64,000 bases of DNA from an uncultured Prevotellamassilia sp. (GTDB lineage Bacteria; Bacteroidota; Bacteroidia; Bacteroidales; Bacteroidaceae), in NCBI GenBank assembly GCA_934255485.1, contig CAKQOG010000003.1, positions 42,634 to 106,633 of the forward strand, read 5' to 3'. Shown in pieces: positions 28,736-38,601 of the stretch (position 1 is its first letter; each line of letters begins with the position of its first letter). Made by a program: the position numbers and the translations under genes. Below the pieces are notes generated by a model. The model saw only the letters and a program-made list of their open reading frames with translations. It ran no database searches and was not told the DNA's origin.

Positions 28736-30553
28736 ATGAAGATAGAAAACCAACTTTCCGATGCCATTAAGAGTGCTATAAAGGCTCTCTATGGGCAAGA
28801 CATCACACCCGAACAGGTTGTGCTACAGAAGACAAAAAAAGAGTTTGAAGGACATCTTACGCTTGTGGTGTTTGGCTTATTGCGCATTTCGCACAAGAAA
28901 CCAGAGGACACAGCTACCGAGATAGGACAATGGATTAAGGACAATACACCGCTCATACAATCGTTCAATGTGGTAAAGGGCTTCTTGAACCTTGTGATAG
29001 CTCCTGCACAATGGATAGAATTGCTCAACGACATCAATGCCAATGCAAAGTATGGCATTACTGCTCCTACAGAGAAAAGCCCATTGGTGATGATAGAATA
29101 CTCATCGCCCAATACCAACAAACCACTCCACTTGGGACACGTGCGCAATAACTTACTTGGTTGGGCACTTGCCAGCGTGGTTGAGGCTAACGGCAACCGT
29201 GTGGTAAAGACAAACATTGTTAATGATCGCGGTATCCACATCTGTAAGTCAATGCTTGCATGGCTCAAGTATGGCAATGGCGAAACCCCACAATCGTCGG
29301 GCAAAAAGGGTGACCACTTGATTGGTGACTACTATGTGGCATTCGACAAGCATTATCGTGCTGAGGTAAAAGAATTGCAAGCTACCTACGAAGCACAAGG
29401 CATGGAGGCAGATGCTGCTAAGGAAAAGGCAGAGAAAGAAGCTCCACTTATTAAAGAGGCACACGAGATGCTCGTGAAGTGGGAGGCTGGCGACACTGAG
29501 GTGAGAGCATTGTGGCGCAAAATGAACGAGTGGGTTTATGCAGGCTTCGATGAAACTTATAAGGCACTTGGTGTAAGTTTTGACAAAATATACTACGAAA
29601 GCGACACTTATCTTGTAGGTAAAAAGGCTGTAGAAGAAGGACTCGAAAAGGGACTATTCTTCCGTAAGGAGGATGGCTCGGTATGGGCAGACCTTACAAA
29701 GGATGGCTTGGACGAGAAGTTGTTGCTTCGTGCTGATGGTACAAGTGTGTATATGACACAGGATATTGGTACTGCCAAATTGCGCTTCCAGGACTTCCCT
29801 ATCAACAAAATGATATATGTGGTGGGCAATGAGCAAAATTACCATTTCCAGGTACTCTCAATATTGCTCGACCGCCTTGGTTTTGAATGGGGTAAGAGCC
29901 TTGTACACTTCTCATACGGCATGGTAGAATTGCCCAATGGCAAGATGAAGAGCCGTGAAGGTACGGTGGTTGATGCCGACGATTTGATTGAAGGAATGAT
30001 TGCTCAAGCACGTCAAACCATGGATGAGGCTAAGAAAAATACTGATATGAGCGAGGAAGAGAAGAAAGAGGTGGCTCGCATTGTGGGCTTAGGCGCTCTT
30101 AAGTATTTCTTGCTCAAGGTTGATGCACGCAAGAATATGCTATTTAACCCCGAAGAGAGCATTGACTTCAATGGTAATACGGGTCCATTTATCCAGTATA
30201 CTTATGCTCGTATTCGTTCAATCCTTCGTAAAGCCAACGATGCCAATATCAGCATACCAGAGACTTTGCCTACAAATGTTGAAATCTCTACAAAGGAAGA
30301 AGAGATTATTCAGCATATAGCTGATTTTGCAGCAGTGGTACGCCAGGCTGGAACCGAATATCAGCCTGCAGCAGTGGCAAACTATTGCTATGAGTTGGTT
30401 AAGGAATATAACCAATTCTACCACGACTTTAGCATCTTGCGCGAAGAAGATAAAGACAAGCAAATTTTCCGCTTGGTACTTTCAAAGAATGTTGCTAAGG
30501 TTATCCGCTTGGGCATGGGCTTGTTGGGCATTGAAATGCCAGAGCGTATGTAA
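28736..30553 (+). CDS. argS: Arginyl-tRNA synthetase
   Basis: A 605-aa class I synthetase charging tRNA-Arg. The N-terminal Add1 domain (about 1-110) comes first. The HIGH motif appears as NKPLHLGHVRNNLLG and the KMSKS-like loop as GKMKSREGTVVDADDL. The C-terminal anticodon-binding helices include the DALR-type region around GTEYQPAAVANYCYEL. I use the ATG at 28736 (MKIENQLSDAIK); an in-frame TTG seven codons upstream is less likely. A hairpin terminator follows at 30603-30660. Confidence 0.95.
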   Translation: MKIENQLSDAIKSAIKALYGQDITPEQVVLQKTKKEFEGHLTLVVFGLLRISHKKPEDTATEIGQWIKDNTPLIQSFNVVKGFLNLVIAPAQWIELLNDINANAKYGITAPTEKSPLVMIEYSSPNTNKPLHLGHVRNNLLGWALASVVEANGNRVVKTNIVNDRGIHICKSMLAWLKYGNGETPQSSGKKGDHLIGDYYVAFDKHYRAEVKELQATYEAQGMEADAAKEKAEKEAPLIKEAHEMLVKWEAGDTEVRALWRKMNEWVYAGFDETYKALGVSFDKIYYESDTYLVGKKAVEEGLEKGLFFRKEDGSVWADLTKDGLDEKLLLRADGTSVYMTQDIGTAKLRFQDFPINKMIYVVGNEQNYHFQVLSILLDRLGFEWGKSLVHFSYGMVELPNGKMKSREGTVVDADDLIEGMIAQARQTMDEAKKNTDMSEEEKKEVARIVGLGALKYFLLKVDARKNMLFNPEESIDFNGNTGPFIQYTYARIRSILRKANDANISIPETLPTNVEISTKEEEIIQHIADFAAVVRQAGTEYQPAAVANYCYELVKEYNQFYHDFSILREEDKDKQIFRLVLSKNVAKVIRLGMGLLGIEMPERM

Positions 30554-30602
30554 GGAGAACTTTTAAACTCTAAAGAAAATAATAGTTATAACAAATAATG
30601 TG

Positions 30603-30660
30603 GTGTAGCTGCACAATGAACAATTGTGTGGCTACACTTCGGCTAAAAGCTCTTTTTTTT
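30603..30660 (+). terminator. argS terminator running into the RNase H start
   Basis: The arms GTGTAGC (30603-30609) and GCTACAC (30631-30637) enclose a second stem CACAAT/ATTGTG. A T run spans 30652-30660 and ends just before the RNase H start codon. Confidence 0.55.
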
Positions 30661-30664
30661 GCCT

Positions 30665-31408
30665 ATGGCAGTGAACAATAAGTATTACGTTGTGTGGAAA
30701 GGCAAGAAACCGGGTATATACGATACGTGGGAAGCGTGCCAAAAACAAGTAGAAGGCATCTCAGGCGCTCAATATCAAGCTTACAACACAATAGAGGAGG
30801 CTTGTGATGTTTATACACAAAAAGTTGTGGCACAGGCCGTGGCTGAGGCAAGAGGAGAGGAAAAAGCTGCAAAGTCCTTGCTTGATAAAGTATCAGCAAA
30901 AACCCAATATACTACTGCAAAGCCCGTATATAAAGAGGTAGATGGTTATCCGCCACCACCACCCGATTACCGCCATGACACGGTATTGCCACTTCCACCA
31001 GAGGTAATGGCAAATGCTTTGGCTGTAGATGCTGCGTGCTCTGGCAATCCAGGACCGATGGAATACCGCTGTGTGCATTTGGCCACAGGACAACAAATAT
31101 TTCATAAGGGACCACTTTACGGAACTAACAATATAGGGGAGTTCTTGGCTATTGTGCATGCTCTTGCATTGCTCAAGCAACGTGGGCAGATACTGACTGT
31201 TTACTCTGATAGTCGTAACGCTTTGACATGGGTGAAGAAAAAGCAATGCAAAACAACTTTGCCGCGCAATCAGCGCACGCAAGAGGTGTATAACCTTATT
31301 GAACGTGCTGAAAGTTGGCTAAAGTCGCATGACATAAGCAATATACCCTTGCTAAAATGGGATACTGCAAAGTGGGGTGAGATACCTGCTGACTTTGGAC
31401 GAAAATAA
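30665..31408 (+). CDS. Ribonuclease H with N-terminal viroplasmin domain
   Basis: A 247-aa type 1 RNase H that cuts RNA in RNA-DNA hybrids. The N-terminal viroplasmin/caulimovirus-VI-like domain (about 1-50) reads YYVVWKGKKPGIYDTW and binds hybrids. The linker is Pro-rich (YPPPPPDYRHD). In the catalytic domain the Asp is in AVDAACSGNPGP, the Glu in NNIGEFLAIVHAL, the second Asp in VYSDSRNAL, and a late Asp in KWDTAKWGE or PADFG. I use the ATG at 30665 rather than the TTG six bases before it. It is followed 30 bp later by miaB on the same strand. Confidence 0.9.
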   Translation: MAVNNKYYVVWKGKKPGIYDTWEACQKQVEGISGAQYQAYNTIEEACDVYTQKVVAQAVAEARGEEKAAKSLLDKVSAKTQYTTAKPVYKEVDGYPPPPPDYRHDTVLPLPPEVMANALAVDAACSGNPGPMEYRCVHLATGQQIFHKGPLYGTNNIGEFLAIVHALALLKQRGQILTVYSDSRNALTWVKKKQCKTTLPRNQRTQEVYNLIERAESWLKSHDISNIPLLKWDTAKWGEIPADFGRK

Positions 31409-31438
31409 ACTATTTGATAAAGATTTTAGAACAAAATA

Positions 31439-32764
31439 ATGAAACATCTATATATCGAAACGTATGGCTGCCAGATGAACGTGGCAGACAGTGAGGTAGT
31501 AGCATCGGTTATGAAAATGGCTGGCTATGAACCTTGCGAATCGCTTGACCAAGCGGATGCAGTGTTTTTAAATACTTGTTCTGTGCGCGACAATGCGGAA
31601 CAAAAAATCATACATAGACTTGAAGCACTGAACGCAATGCGACGTAAAGGCCGCCACCTCATTATTGGGGTGTTGGGTTGCATGGCAGAGCGTGTAAAAG
31701 ATGGCTTGCTAAATAAGCATGGTGCTGACCTCGTGGCTGGTCCAGATGCTTACCTTTCTTTACCTGACCTTATAGCGCAAGCAGAAACAGGACATAAGGC
31801 AATGGATATTGAATTGAGCCTTACTGAAACCTATCGTGACATTGTGCCAGAGCGTTATTGCGGTAGCCGTATTTCGGGGTTTGTAAGCATTATGCGTGGT
31901 TGCAATAACTTTTGTCATTACTGCATAGTGCCTTATACGCGTGGTCGCGAACGTTCGCGCGATGTTGAAAGTATTTTGCGCGAAGTGCACGACCTTGAGG
32001 CTCGTGGGTATAAGGAAGTAACTTTGCTTGGACAGAATGTTAATTCGTATTGTTGGAATAAAGAAGATGGTTCGAAAATTTTATTCCCCGAACTGCTTCG
32101 TATAGTAGCCCAAGCAGTTCCAGGTATGCGCATTCGTTTTTCAACAAGCCATCCTAAGGATATGAGCGACGAAACGCTACATGTAATAGCCGAAGAGCCC
32201 AATGTGTGTAAGCATATTCACTTGCCAGTGCAAAGTGGTAGTAATCGCATCTTGAAATTGATGAACCGCAAATACACCCGCGAGTGGTACTTAGATCGCG
32301 TGGCGGCTATTCGTCGAATTATTCCAGATTGTGGATTGAGTACAGATATTTTTGTTGGCTATTGTTCAGAGACAGAAGAAGATCATCAACTCTCTCTTTC
32401 TTTGATGAAGGAGTGTGGGTATGACTCGGCTTTCATGTTTAAATATAGTGAGCGTCCTGGTACATATGCTTCAAAGAACTTGCCCGATGATGTACCTGAA
32501 GAAACTAAGATACACCGTTTGGAGGAACTTATTGCACTTCAGAATGAATTAAGTGCCACAAGCAACCAAAAGTGTATTGGCAAAGAATATGAAATATTGG
32601 TAGAAGGAGTAAGTAAACGCTCGCGTGAGCAACTCTTTGGCCGTACAGAACAAAACAAGGTGGTTGTGTTTGACCGTGGTACACATCATCCAGGCGAATA
32701 TGTGCGTGTAAAGATTACTGATGCTTCGAGTGCCACGTTGAAAGGCGAGGAATGCAAAGCATGA
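31439..32764 (+). CDS. miaB: tRNA-2-methylthio-N6-isopentenyladenosine synthase
   Basis: A 441-aa radical-SAM methylthiotransferase that modifies A37 of tRNAs reading U-starting codons. The N-terminal UPF0004 domain has its three cysteines in ETYGCQMNVADSE, NTCSVRDNAEQ and GVLGCMAERV. The radical-SAM cluster motif is CNNFCHYCIVPYTRG. The C-terminal TRAM domain spans about 375-438. All six cluster ligands are present. The gene follows RNase H and ends at a perfect bidirectional hairpin. Confidence 0.95.
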   Translation: MKHLYIETYGCQMNVADSEVVASVMKMAGYEPCESLDQADAVFLNTCSVRDNAEQKIIHRLEALNAMRRKGRHLIIGVLGCMAERVKDGLLNKHGADLVAGPDAYLSLPDLIAQAETGHKAMDIELSLTETYRDIVPERYCGSRISGFVSIMRGCNNFCHYCIVPYTRGRERSRDVESILREVHDLEARGYKEVTLLGQNVNSYCWNKEDGSKILFPELLRIVAQAVPGMRIRFSTSHPKDMSDETLHVIAEEPNVCKHIHLPVQSGSNRILKLMNRKYTREWYLDRVAAIRRIIPDCGLSTDIFVGYCSETEEDHQLSLSLMKECGYDSAFMFKYSERPGTYASKNLPDDVPEETKIHRLEELIALQNELSATSNQKCIGKEYEILVEGVSKRSREQLFGRTEQNKVVVFDRGTHHPGEYVRVKITDASSATLKGEECKA

Positions 32765-32856
32765 TGTATAAATAACCCATTGGCGGAAATTAGTTTAAGG
32801 TTGTACATACGTTGGCTTAAACTTAATGTATTGATGCACCCTCTTATTCTATTTTA

Positions 32857-32872
32857 TTACTATCCGCTAAAC
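32857..32872 (+). repeat. Solo copy of the TACTATCCGCTAAAC motif
   Basis: TATTACTATCCGCTAAAC at this site is shared with 45121-45138 and, with changes, with 45181 and inverted 45459-45480. This copy is next to a terminator and has no partner end nearby. Confidence 0.6.
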
Positions 32873-32875
32873 GTA

Positions 32876-32925
32876 TAGAAAATACTCCCAATTCATAAAA
32901 AACAACGAATTGGGAGTATTTTCTA
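32876..32925. terminator. Bidirectional terminator between miaB and O-methyltransferase
   Basis: A perfect 19-bp stem runs from TAGAAAATACTCCCAATTC (32876-32894) to its complement at 32907-32925, with a 12-nt A-rich loop. The genes on each side converge on it. Confidence 0.8.
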
Positions 32926-32939
32926 TTTATCTACACTTA

Positions 32940-33575
32940 TTACTTCACTCTTATCACACTCAGCCCGTCGCGTTCGGGCAAGATGAGTTGTTCTACTCGA
33001 GGGTCGGCTGCTACATAGTCGTTGAACTGACGAATGGCCAAAGTTTGCGCATCATGGTCGTAGGCAGGGTCTACAACGTGACCATCCCATAGTGTGTTGT
33101 CGGCAAGGATAAGCGTTCCACTATGTGTGTAAGGCATCAGTAGGTCATAATATTCAGTGTATTCACGCTTATTGGCATCAATAAAAGCTGCATCTATCTG
33201 CAACTGCATGGGAGGAAGCAACTCAAAAACATTGCCCACTATCATTTCAATCTTTGCCTTATAAGGTGCATTTTCAAGCCATGGACGCGTAAAGCATTCT
33301 TGTTCGTCGTTTATCTCAAACGTAATGACTTTGCTACCCTCTTTCATTCCCGATGCCATGGCAAGGGCTGAATAGCCTGAATAGGTGCCAATCTCTACTA
33401 CTGTTTGTGGTTGAAATAATTGTATGAGCATACGCAAAAGCTGCCCTTGCAAGTGGCCTGATGCCATGCGCGGACGTAACAGATGTAGGTTGGTGGCTCT
33501 ATAAAGGCGTTTTAGGTAATCGTCGGGCGGGGTGGTATGTGCCAATATATAGGATGAGAGGTCGGTTGTAGACAT
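32940..33575 (-). CDS. SAM-dependent O-methyltransferase, class I
   Basis: A 211-aa member of the catechol-type (Methyltransf_3) O-methyltransferases. The SAM-binding motif I is VVEIGTYSGYSALAMA, followed by the acidic strand end KVITFEINDEQE and the metal-binding AAFIDANKREYTEYYD. Family members methylate small catechol-like molecules or tRNA wobble uridine (TrmR). The exact substrate is not evident. It is co-directional with and downstream of pyk but separated from it by the pyk terminator. Confidence 0.9.
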   Translation of the reverse strand: MSTTDLSSYILAHTTPPDDYLKRLYRATNLHLLRPRMASGHLQGQLLRMLIQLFQPQTVVEIGTYSGYSALAMASGMKEGSKVITFEINDEQECFTRPWLENAPYKAKIEMIVGNVFELLPPMQLQIDAAFIDANKREYTEYYDLLMPYTHSGTLILADNTLWDGHVVDPAYDHDAQTLAIRQFNDYVAADPRVEQLILPERDGLSVIRVK

Positions 33576-33593
33576 GGATATGAGGGTTGTTGT

Positions 33594-33655
33594 ATAAAAA
33601 AAGAGGAGTTTAAAGGCTAAATAAGTAGGTCTTTGTATAGTCCTTTAAACTCCTC
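33594..33655 (-). terminator. pyk terminator
   Basis: A perfect 14-bp stem, GAGGAGTTTAAAGG (33603-33616) with CCTTTAAACTCCTC (33642-33655). The A run at 33594-33602 gives a U tract on the minus strand. Confidence 0.75.
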
Positions 33656-33675
33656 TGTATATTATACCTTATTTA

Positions 33676-35115
33676 TCAGTTAGGAAAAGCTTCTTCTCCC
33701 TCGTTTTGGAAAAGATTCTTTACAATGTTCATTTCCATAAACGATGTGCTTTGCTCTTTGCGTTGTGAACCAAGATAACAAATGCGATCTTCTGGATGTA
33801 ACATATTATCTGAAAGCAACTTACGCAATGCTGCCAAAAGGAACTCGTGGCCATAGCTCTTCATAGGCATATAGATAGCATAAACGCCATATTGCAATGC
33901 CAAGTGACGAACTGTTTTCGCTTTATAGCAAATGGCAAGAATGGTACTTTCACCGCGGAACGACGATACGTAACGCGCTGTACGACCTGTGTATGAGTCC
34001 ATGATGATAGCACGAAGCTTCATCTTTTTGGTAGCCATTACTGCTTCCTTAGAAAAGAACTCTGTAACATCGGGATTTTTAGAAAGAGGAATATCAACGT
34101 CTCCAAATTCTTTGAAGGTATCGCGTTCGGCTTGCCATGCTACAGTAGCCATGGTCTTGACAGCTTCTTCGGGATAGTCGCCATAAGCTGTTTCGCCCGA
34201 AAGCATCAGAGCATCGGCACGCGAATAAACGGCATTGGCAATGTCTGTTACCTCTGTACGAGTTGGACGTGGATTATGGATCATGCTTTGTAGCATCTGC
34301 GTGGCAACAATTACAGGCTTGTGTGCACGGATGGCCTTATCAACCAAACGGCGTTGTATGCCAGGGATAAACTCTTGTGGCACTTCGATACCTAAGTCGC
34401 CTCGAGCCACCATAATACCATCGGCTACTTCGAGAATTTCGTCGATATTGTCTACACCTTCTTGGTTTTCAATCTTTGCAATAATACGGATGTCGCTATC
34501 GTGAGCATCGAGTATACGACGGATTTCAAAGATATCCTCCTTGCTACGTACAAAGCTATGAGCAATGAAAGCTACGTCATAATCAATAGCAAACTCAATG
34601 TTGCGTTTGTCTTTTTCAGTAAGTGCTGGTAAGTTGATACGAACGCCAGGCACATTTACGCTCTTGCGTGAACCAAGGGTAGCATCATTCTCAACGTGGC
34701 AGATAAGCTCGTTGCCTTCTTTATGATCAACTCTTATGCCCAGGTCGCCATCATCGATAAGAATTTGTGCTCCTTCGTTTAAGTCGTTTACAAAGCCAGG
34801 GTAAGATACGGCAATAACATCGCGAGTGGTTTTTTGCTCAGGACGTCCAACTATTGTAACGATGTCGCCTTTGTGAAACTCTATGGGTTGGTCTGTGATA
34901 GTGGTGCGAACTTCAGGACCCTTGGTATCAACCAATATGGCTATGTGGCTTGAAACTTCGCGCACATTGTCAATTACACGTTTCATGCCTTTAGCATCTT
35001 GGTGAGCGGTGTTAAGGCGCACCACATTCATGCCAGCATCGTAAAGACGCTGAATGAGTCCTACATCGCAACGCATATCAGAGATGGTTGCTACAATCTT
35101 GGTTTTTTTATACAT
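33676..35115 (-). CDS. pyk: Pyruvate kinase
   Basis: A 479-aa glycolytic enzyme converting phosphoenolpyruvate and ADP to pyruvate and ATP. The start is KIVATISDMRCDVGLIQRL. The active-site stretch IAKIENQEGVDNIDEI (catalytic Lys with metal-binding Glu) is followed by GIMVARGDLGIEVP and ATQMLQSMIHNPRPTR. The C-terminal domain begins near 350 and is shortened or diverged relative to enterobacterial enzymes; the family in Bacteroidales is of this length. It lies downstream of aroQ on the same strand. Confidence 0.95.
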   Translation of the reverse strand: MYKKTKIVATISDMRCDVGLIQRLYDAGMNVVRLNTAHQDAKGMKRVIDNVREVSSHIAILVDTKGPEVRTTITDQPIEFHKGDIVTIVGRPEQKTTRDVIAVSYPGFVNDLNEGAQILIDDGDLGIRVDHKEGNELICHVENDATLGSRKSVNVPGVRINLPALTEKDKRNIEFAIDYDVAFIAHSFVRSKEDIFEIRRILDAHDSDIRIIAKIENQEGVDNIDEILEVADGIMVARGDLGIEVPQEFIPGIQRRLVDKAIRAHKPVIVATQMLQSMIHNPRPTRTEVTDIANAVYSRADALMLSGETAYGDYPEEAVKTMATVAWQAERDTFKEFGDVDIPLSKNPDVTEFFSKEAVMATKKMKLRAIIMDSYTGRTARYVSSFRGESTILAICYKAKTVRHLALQYGVYAIYMPMKSYGHEFLLAALRKLLSDNMLHPEDRICYLGSQRKEQSTSFMEMNIVKNLFQNEGEEAFPN

Positions 35116-35238
35116 TGTATTGTTTAGTTTTGTCGAATATTATAGGGTAATGTCTATTACCTTTATATAAGATAAACTGCGGCTCAGCATAATATTCGAT
35201 CAAGATCGATATTCTACATTCGCCTTGCATTATCTTTG

Positions 35239-35661
35239 TTACAGATCTTTAAGAGCCTCTATGCCGAGGCGATAAGAGTTAAGTCCGAAACCGCAAATAA
35301 CCCCTTTACATGCTGCCGAAATCATAGAGTGATGTCTAAACTCTTCGCGTTGGTGAACATTGCTAATATGTACCTCTATAACAGGTAAATGTAAAGATCG
35401 TATGCAGTCGTGTAAAGCGATGCTTGTGTGGGTATAGGCACCAGCATTAAGTACTGCTCCCTCTATGCCTTCAGCATTGGCTTGTTGCAAACGATCGATT
35501 AAAAAGCCCTCAACATTGCTTTGATAATATTGCAGTTCATCGTTAGGATAACGTTGGCGAAGTGCATCCATGCATGCTTCCATTGTGCCAGTGCCATAAA
35601 TACCAGGTTCGCGTTGGCCTAATAAGTTAAGATTAGGACCATTAATGATTAAGAGCTTCAT
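35239..35661 (-). CDS. aroQ: 3-dehydroquinate dehydratase, type II
   Basis: A 140-aa enzyme of the shikimate pathway forming 3-dehydroshikimate. The start is MKLLIINGPNLNLLGQREP; the catalytic Tyr is in the flexible loop just after it (GIYG). The substrate-binding AVLNAGAYTHTSIAL and the catalytic His in EVHISNVHQREEFR are intact. I use the ATG at 35661; the 14-residue upstream extension is not family-like. It is divergent from xerD, with the -7 box TATTTTTG at 35708-35701. Confidence 0.95.
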   Translation of the reverse strand: MKLLIINGPNLNLLGQREPGIYGTGTMEACMDALRQRYPNDELQYYQSNVEGFLIDRLQQANAEGIEGAVLNAGAYTHTSIALHDCIRSLHLPVIEVHISNVHQREEFRHHSMISAACKGVICGFGLNSYRLGIEALKDL

Positions 35662-35700
35662 GATTTTTTCAGTATGAAAGAAAAAAGTATATTTGCTCTG

Positions 35701-35708
35701 CAAAAATA
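35701..35708 (-). promoter_or_regulatory. -7 box for aroQ
   Basis: The minus strand reads TATTTTTG, matching TAnnTTTG, 40 bp before the aroQ ATG. Confidence 0.5.
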
Positions 35709-35729
35709 CTAATTTTTAACCACACTATA

Positions 35730-36626
35730 GTGCAGATTTTAGATAAATATCACACATATCTTACTCTTGAAAAAGGCATGGCCGAAAATACAAGTTTAGC
35801 TTACGAACAAGATGTGCGTAAGCTATTGGTGTATTTAGATGATGAGGGCATGAATGCTTGCGATGTTAAACTTGAAGATTTACATCGCTTTGCATCGATG
35901 CTCTATGATGCAGGTATTTCGCCAACAAGCATATCGCGCATATTGAGTGGTGTGCGTTCCTTCTATCACTTTTTAGCAGATGATGGGTACGTTGAGGCAG
36001 ACCCTACCGAACTGCTTGAAATGCCCAAGCGTCCTGATCATTTACCGACAGTTCTAACTGTGCAACAGATAGATGACTTGGAAAATGCTGCAGACTTAAG
36101 TAGTGAAGAAGGACAACGCGACAAGACGATAGTGGAAGTGCTTTATAGTTGCGGTTTGCGTGTTACAGAACTATGTACCCTTAAATTGTCAGACCTATTT
36201 CTTGACGAAGGCTTTATTCGGGTACTTGGCAAGGGGAGTAAGCAACGTTTAGTTCCTATCTCTCCACGTGCTATAAAGGAATTAAACTTATGGTTCTTGG
36301 ATCGTTGCCATATAGACATAAAGTCTGGTGAAGAGGATTATGTTTTTCTGAGCTTTAGGCGTAAACAGCATTTGTCGCGCATCACGGTATTCCATATCTT
36401 GCAAATACTTGCAAACAAGGCGGGGATAGAGAAAACTATCTCGCCCCATACCTTACGACATACCTTTGCCACTCACTTACTCGAAGGTGGGGCAAACTTG
36501 CGTGCCATTCAAGCCATGCTCGGACACGAAAGTATTGTAACTACGCAACTTTACACACACATCGATCGCAGTTTCTTGCGTCAGCAAGTTCTTGAACATT
36601 TGCCACGAAGTATGCAAACTGAATAA
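35730..36626 (+). CDS. xerD: Tyrosine recombinase XerD type
   Basis: A 298-aa site-specific recombinase that resolves chromosome dimers at dif. The N-terminal SAM-like domain (about 1-85) includes NTSLAYEQDVRKLLVYL. In the catalytic domain the RHRHY set is complete: Arg in SCGLRVTELC, His and Arg in SPHTLRHTFATHLL, His in MLGHESIV, Tyr in LYTHID. The start is a GTG at 35730; the first Met is 17 codons in and would remove conserved sequence. It is divergent from aroQ, a housekeeping arrangement rather than a mobile-element integrase. Confidence 0.92.
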   Translation: MQILDKYHTYLTLEKGMAENTSLAYEQDVRKLLVYLDDEGMNACDVKLEDLHRFASMLYDAGISPTSISRILSGVRSFYHFLADDGYVEADPTELLEMPKRPDHLPTVLTVQQIDDLENAADLSSEEGQRDKTIVEVLYSCGLRVTELCTLKLSDLFLDEGFIRVLGKGSKQRLVPISPRAIKELNLWFLDRCHIDIKSGEEDYVFLSFRRKQHLSRITVFHILQILANKAGIEKTISPHTLRHTFATHLLEGGANLRAIQAMLGHESIVTTQLYTHIDRSFLRQQVLEHLPRSMQTE

Positions 36627-36708
36627 TGTTTTACAGCAAAATTGCTTGTTATAAGCTACTTAAACAATATTGAACACTAAGTTATGAATAATATTTAGTA
36701 ATTTTGCC

Positions 36709-36716
36709 ACGTTATT
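36709..36716 (+). promoter_or_regulatory. -7 box for the lipid-cluster operon
   Basis: TAATTTTG matches TAnnTTTG, 43 bp before the ABC transporter ATG. It would drive the transporter and the genes after it. Confidence 0.5.
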
Positions 36717-36758
36717 TGCATTCAATTATATTCACGCATAAGCATTATATATACGCGC

Positions 36759-38594
36759 ATGAAAGACTTTTTCCGTGTAATGCGGCAGTTCGTCATACCT
36801 TATAAAGGATACCTTGTAGGATCGCTCATATTTAATCTGTTATCAGCAATTCTCAATGTTTTTTCGTTTGTATCAATCATTCCGATGTTGCAAATGCTCT
36901 TTGGCATTGATCAAAACAAATATGAGTTCATACCTTGGTCTGCTGCAGGCATGAGCATGAAGGATATAGCTGTGAACAATATGTATTGGTACACTACAGA
37001 GTTGATGGACCAATACGGAGCTGCAACAGCTCTTTTGTTGATAGGTCTATTCTTAGTTTCTGCCACGTTTTTAAAAACAGGATGTTATTTCGCATCGGTG
37101 GCTATTATGGTGCCATTGCGCACAGGTATTGTGCGCGATATTCGCACCAAGGTATACCATAAGATAGTGTCTTTGCCCTTGAGCTTCTTCAGCGACGAGC
37201 GTAAGGGCGACATAATAGCACGTATGAGTGGCGACGTAAACGAAATAGAAAATTCTATTACCGGCTCGTTGGATATGCTCATCAAAAATCCCATTTTGTT
37301 GATATGCTACTTTGGTGTATTGATATATACATCGTGGCAACTTACCGTATTTACCATAATTGTGTTGCCACTTATGGGATGGCTCATGGGACGCATTGGA
37401 CGCAAACTTAAGCACCAAAGTCTTGATGCTCAGAACAAATGGAGCGATACCATGGCCCAGTTGGAAGAAACGCTTGGTGGCATGCGCATTATCAAGGCTT
37501 TTACAGCTGAAAATAAAATGATTAGGCGTTTTGACCAATCTACTAATGATTTCCGTGATGCTTCAAACAGAGTTGCTATTCGTCAGGCATCAGCACACCC
37601 TGTAAGCGAATTTTTAGGAACAGCACTCATCGTTTTGGTGTTGTGGTATGGTGGAACTTTGATCTTTTCAGACCATTCACCTATCGATGCCCCAACGTTT
37701 ATTTTTTATATGGTAATACTTTATAGTATCATCCAACCATTGAAAGATTTTTCGAAGGCATCGTATGCCATACCTAAAGGCATGGCTTCGGTAGAACGTG
37801 TAAATAAAATACTAAAAGCTGAGAACCCTATACACGAGCAGCCCAATCCTATTCATACTGATGGGTTGAAAGAACTTATAGAATTTAAGAATGTATATTT
37901 CTCATACAATGGTACAACTCCAGTGTTGCAAGGTGTAAACCTCACAGTGCGTCGTGGTGAAACCATTGCACTTGTAGGACAGAGTGGTTCTGGAAAGTCT
38001 ACACTCGTAGACCTTCTCCCACGATATCATGATGTAACCAAGGGTGAAATATTGATAGATGGTGTGAATGTAAAGGTTCTTGCTTTGTCTGACCTCAGAG
38101 CCTTGATTGGCAACGTTAATCAAGAAGCAATACTCTTTAACGACACTTTCTACAACAATATTACATTTGGCGTAGAGAATGCTACTATGGACCAAGTGAT
38201 TGAAGCTGCTAAGATAGCCAATGCACACGACTTTATTATGGAAAGCGAGGATGGATATAATACCAAGGTTGGCGACCGCGGTTGCAGACTTTCGGGTGGA
38301 CAGCGTCAGCGTGTGTCTATAGCTCGTGCCGTACTAAAGAATCCTGCTATATTGATACTTGATGAAGCGACATCAGCCCTCGACACTGAGAGCGAACGAC
38401 TTGTACAAGAGGCATTAGAACGACTAATGAAAACACGTACAACCATTGCTATAGCTCACCGCTTATCTACCATTAAAAATGCTGACGAGATATGTGTACT
38501 TTATGAGGGACGCATCGTTGAACGTGGAACGCACACCGAATTGCTAAAACAAGGTGGTTATTATAAACGCCTTAACGATATGCAGCAATTATAA
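36759..38594 (+). CDS. ABC transporter, MsbA-like lipid flippase (fused permease-ATPase)
   Basis: A 611-aa half transporter with six membrane helices (about 15-320) and a C-terminal ATPase. Walker A GQSGSGKST is near residue 406, the signature LSGGQRQRVS near 510 and Walker B ILILDEATSALD near 530. The family exports lipids, lipid A or peptides across the inner membrane. It is the first gene of a same-strand set: 7 bp later comes an LTA-synthase-like enzyme, then a CerR-like reductase and a PAP2 enzyme. The set points to a lipid cargo (inference). The whole MsbA family is similar, so substrate cannot be read directly. Confidence 0.9.
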   Translation: MKDFFRVMRQFVIPYKGYLVGSLIFNLLSAILNVFSFVSIIPMLQMLFGIDQNKYEFIPWSAAGMSMKDIAVNNMYWYTTELMDQYGAATALLLIGLFLVSATFLKTGCYFASVAIMVPLRTGIVRDIRTKVYHKIVSLPLSFFSDERKGDIIARMSGDVNEIENSITGSLDMLIKNPILLICYFGVLIYTSWQLTVFTIIVLPLMGWLMGRIGRKLKHQSLDAQNKWSDTMAQLEETLGGMRIIKAFTAENKMIRRFDQSTNDFRDASNRVAIRQASAHPVSEFLGTALIVLVLWYGGTLIFSDHSPIDAPTFIFYMVILYSIIQPLKDFSKASYAIPKGMASVERVNKILKAENPIHEQPNPIHTDGLKELIEFKNVYFSYNGTTPVLQGVNLTVRRGETIALVGQSGSGKSTLVDLLPRYHDVTKGEILIDGVNVKVLALSDLRALIGNVNQEAILFNDTFYNNITFGVENATMDQVIEAAKIANAHDFIMESEDGYNTKVGDRGCRLSGGQRQRVSIARAVLKNPAILILDEATSALDTESERLVQEALERLMKTRTTIAIAHRLSTIKNADEICVLYEGRIVERGTHTELLKQGGYYKRLNDMQQL

Positions 38595-38601
38595 GCGATA
38601 T

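Noticed and set aside
35730..36626. Tyrosine recombinase as a phage or island integrase
   Set aside because: It has the XerD length and sits divergent from aroQ among housekeeping genes, with no attachment site or cargo.
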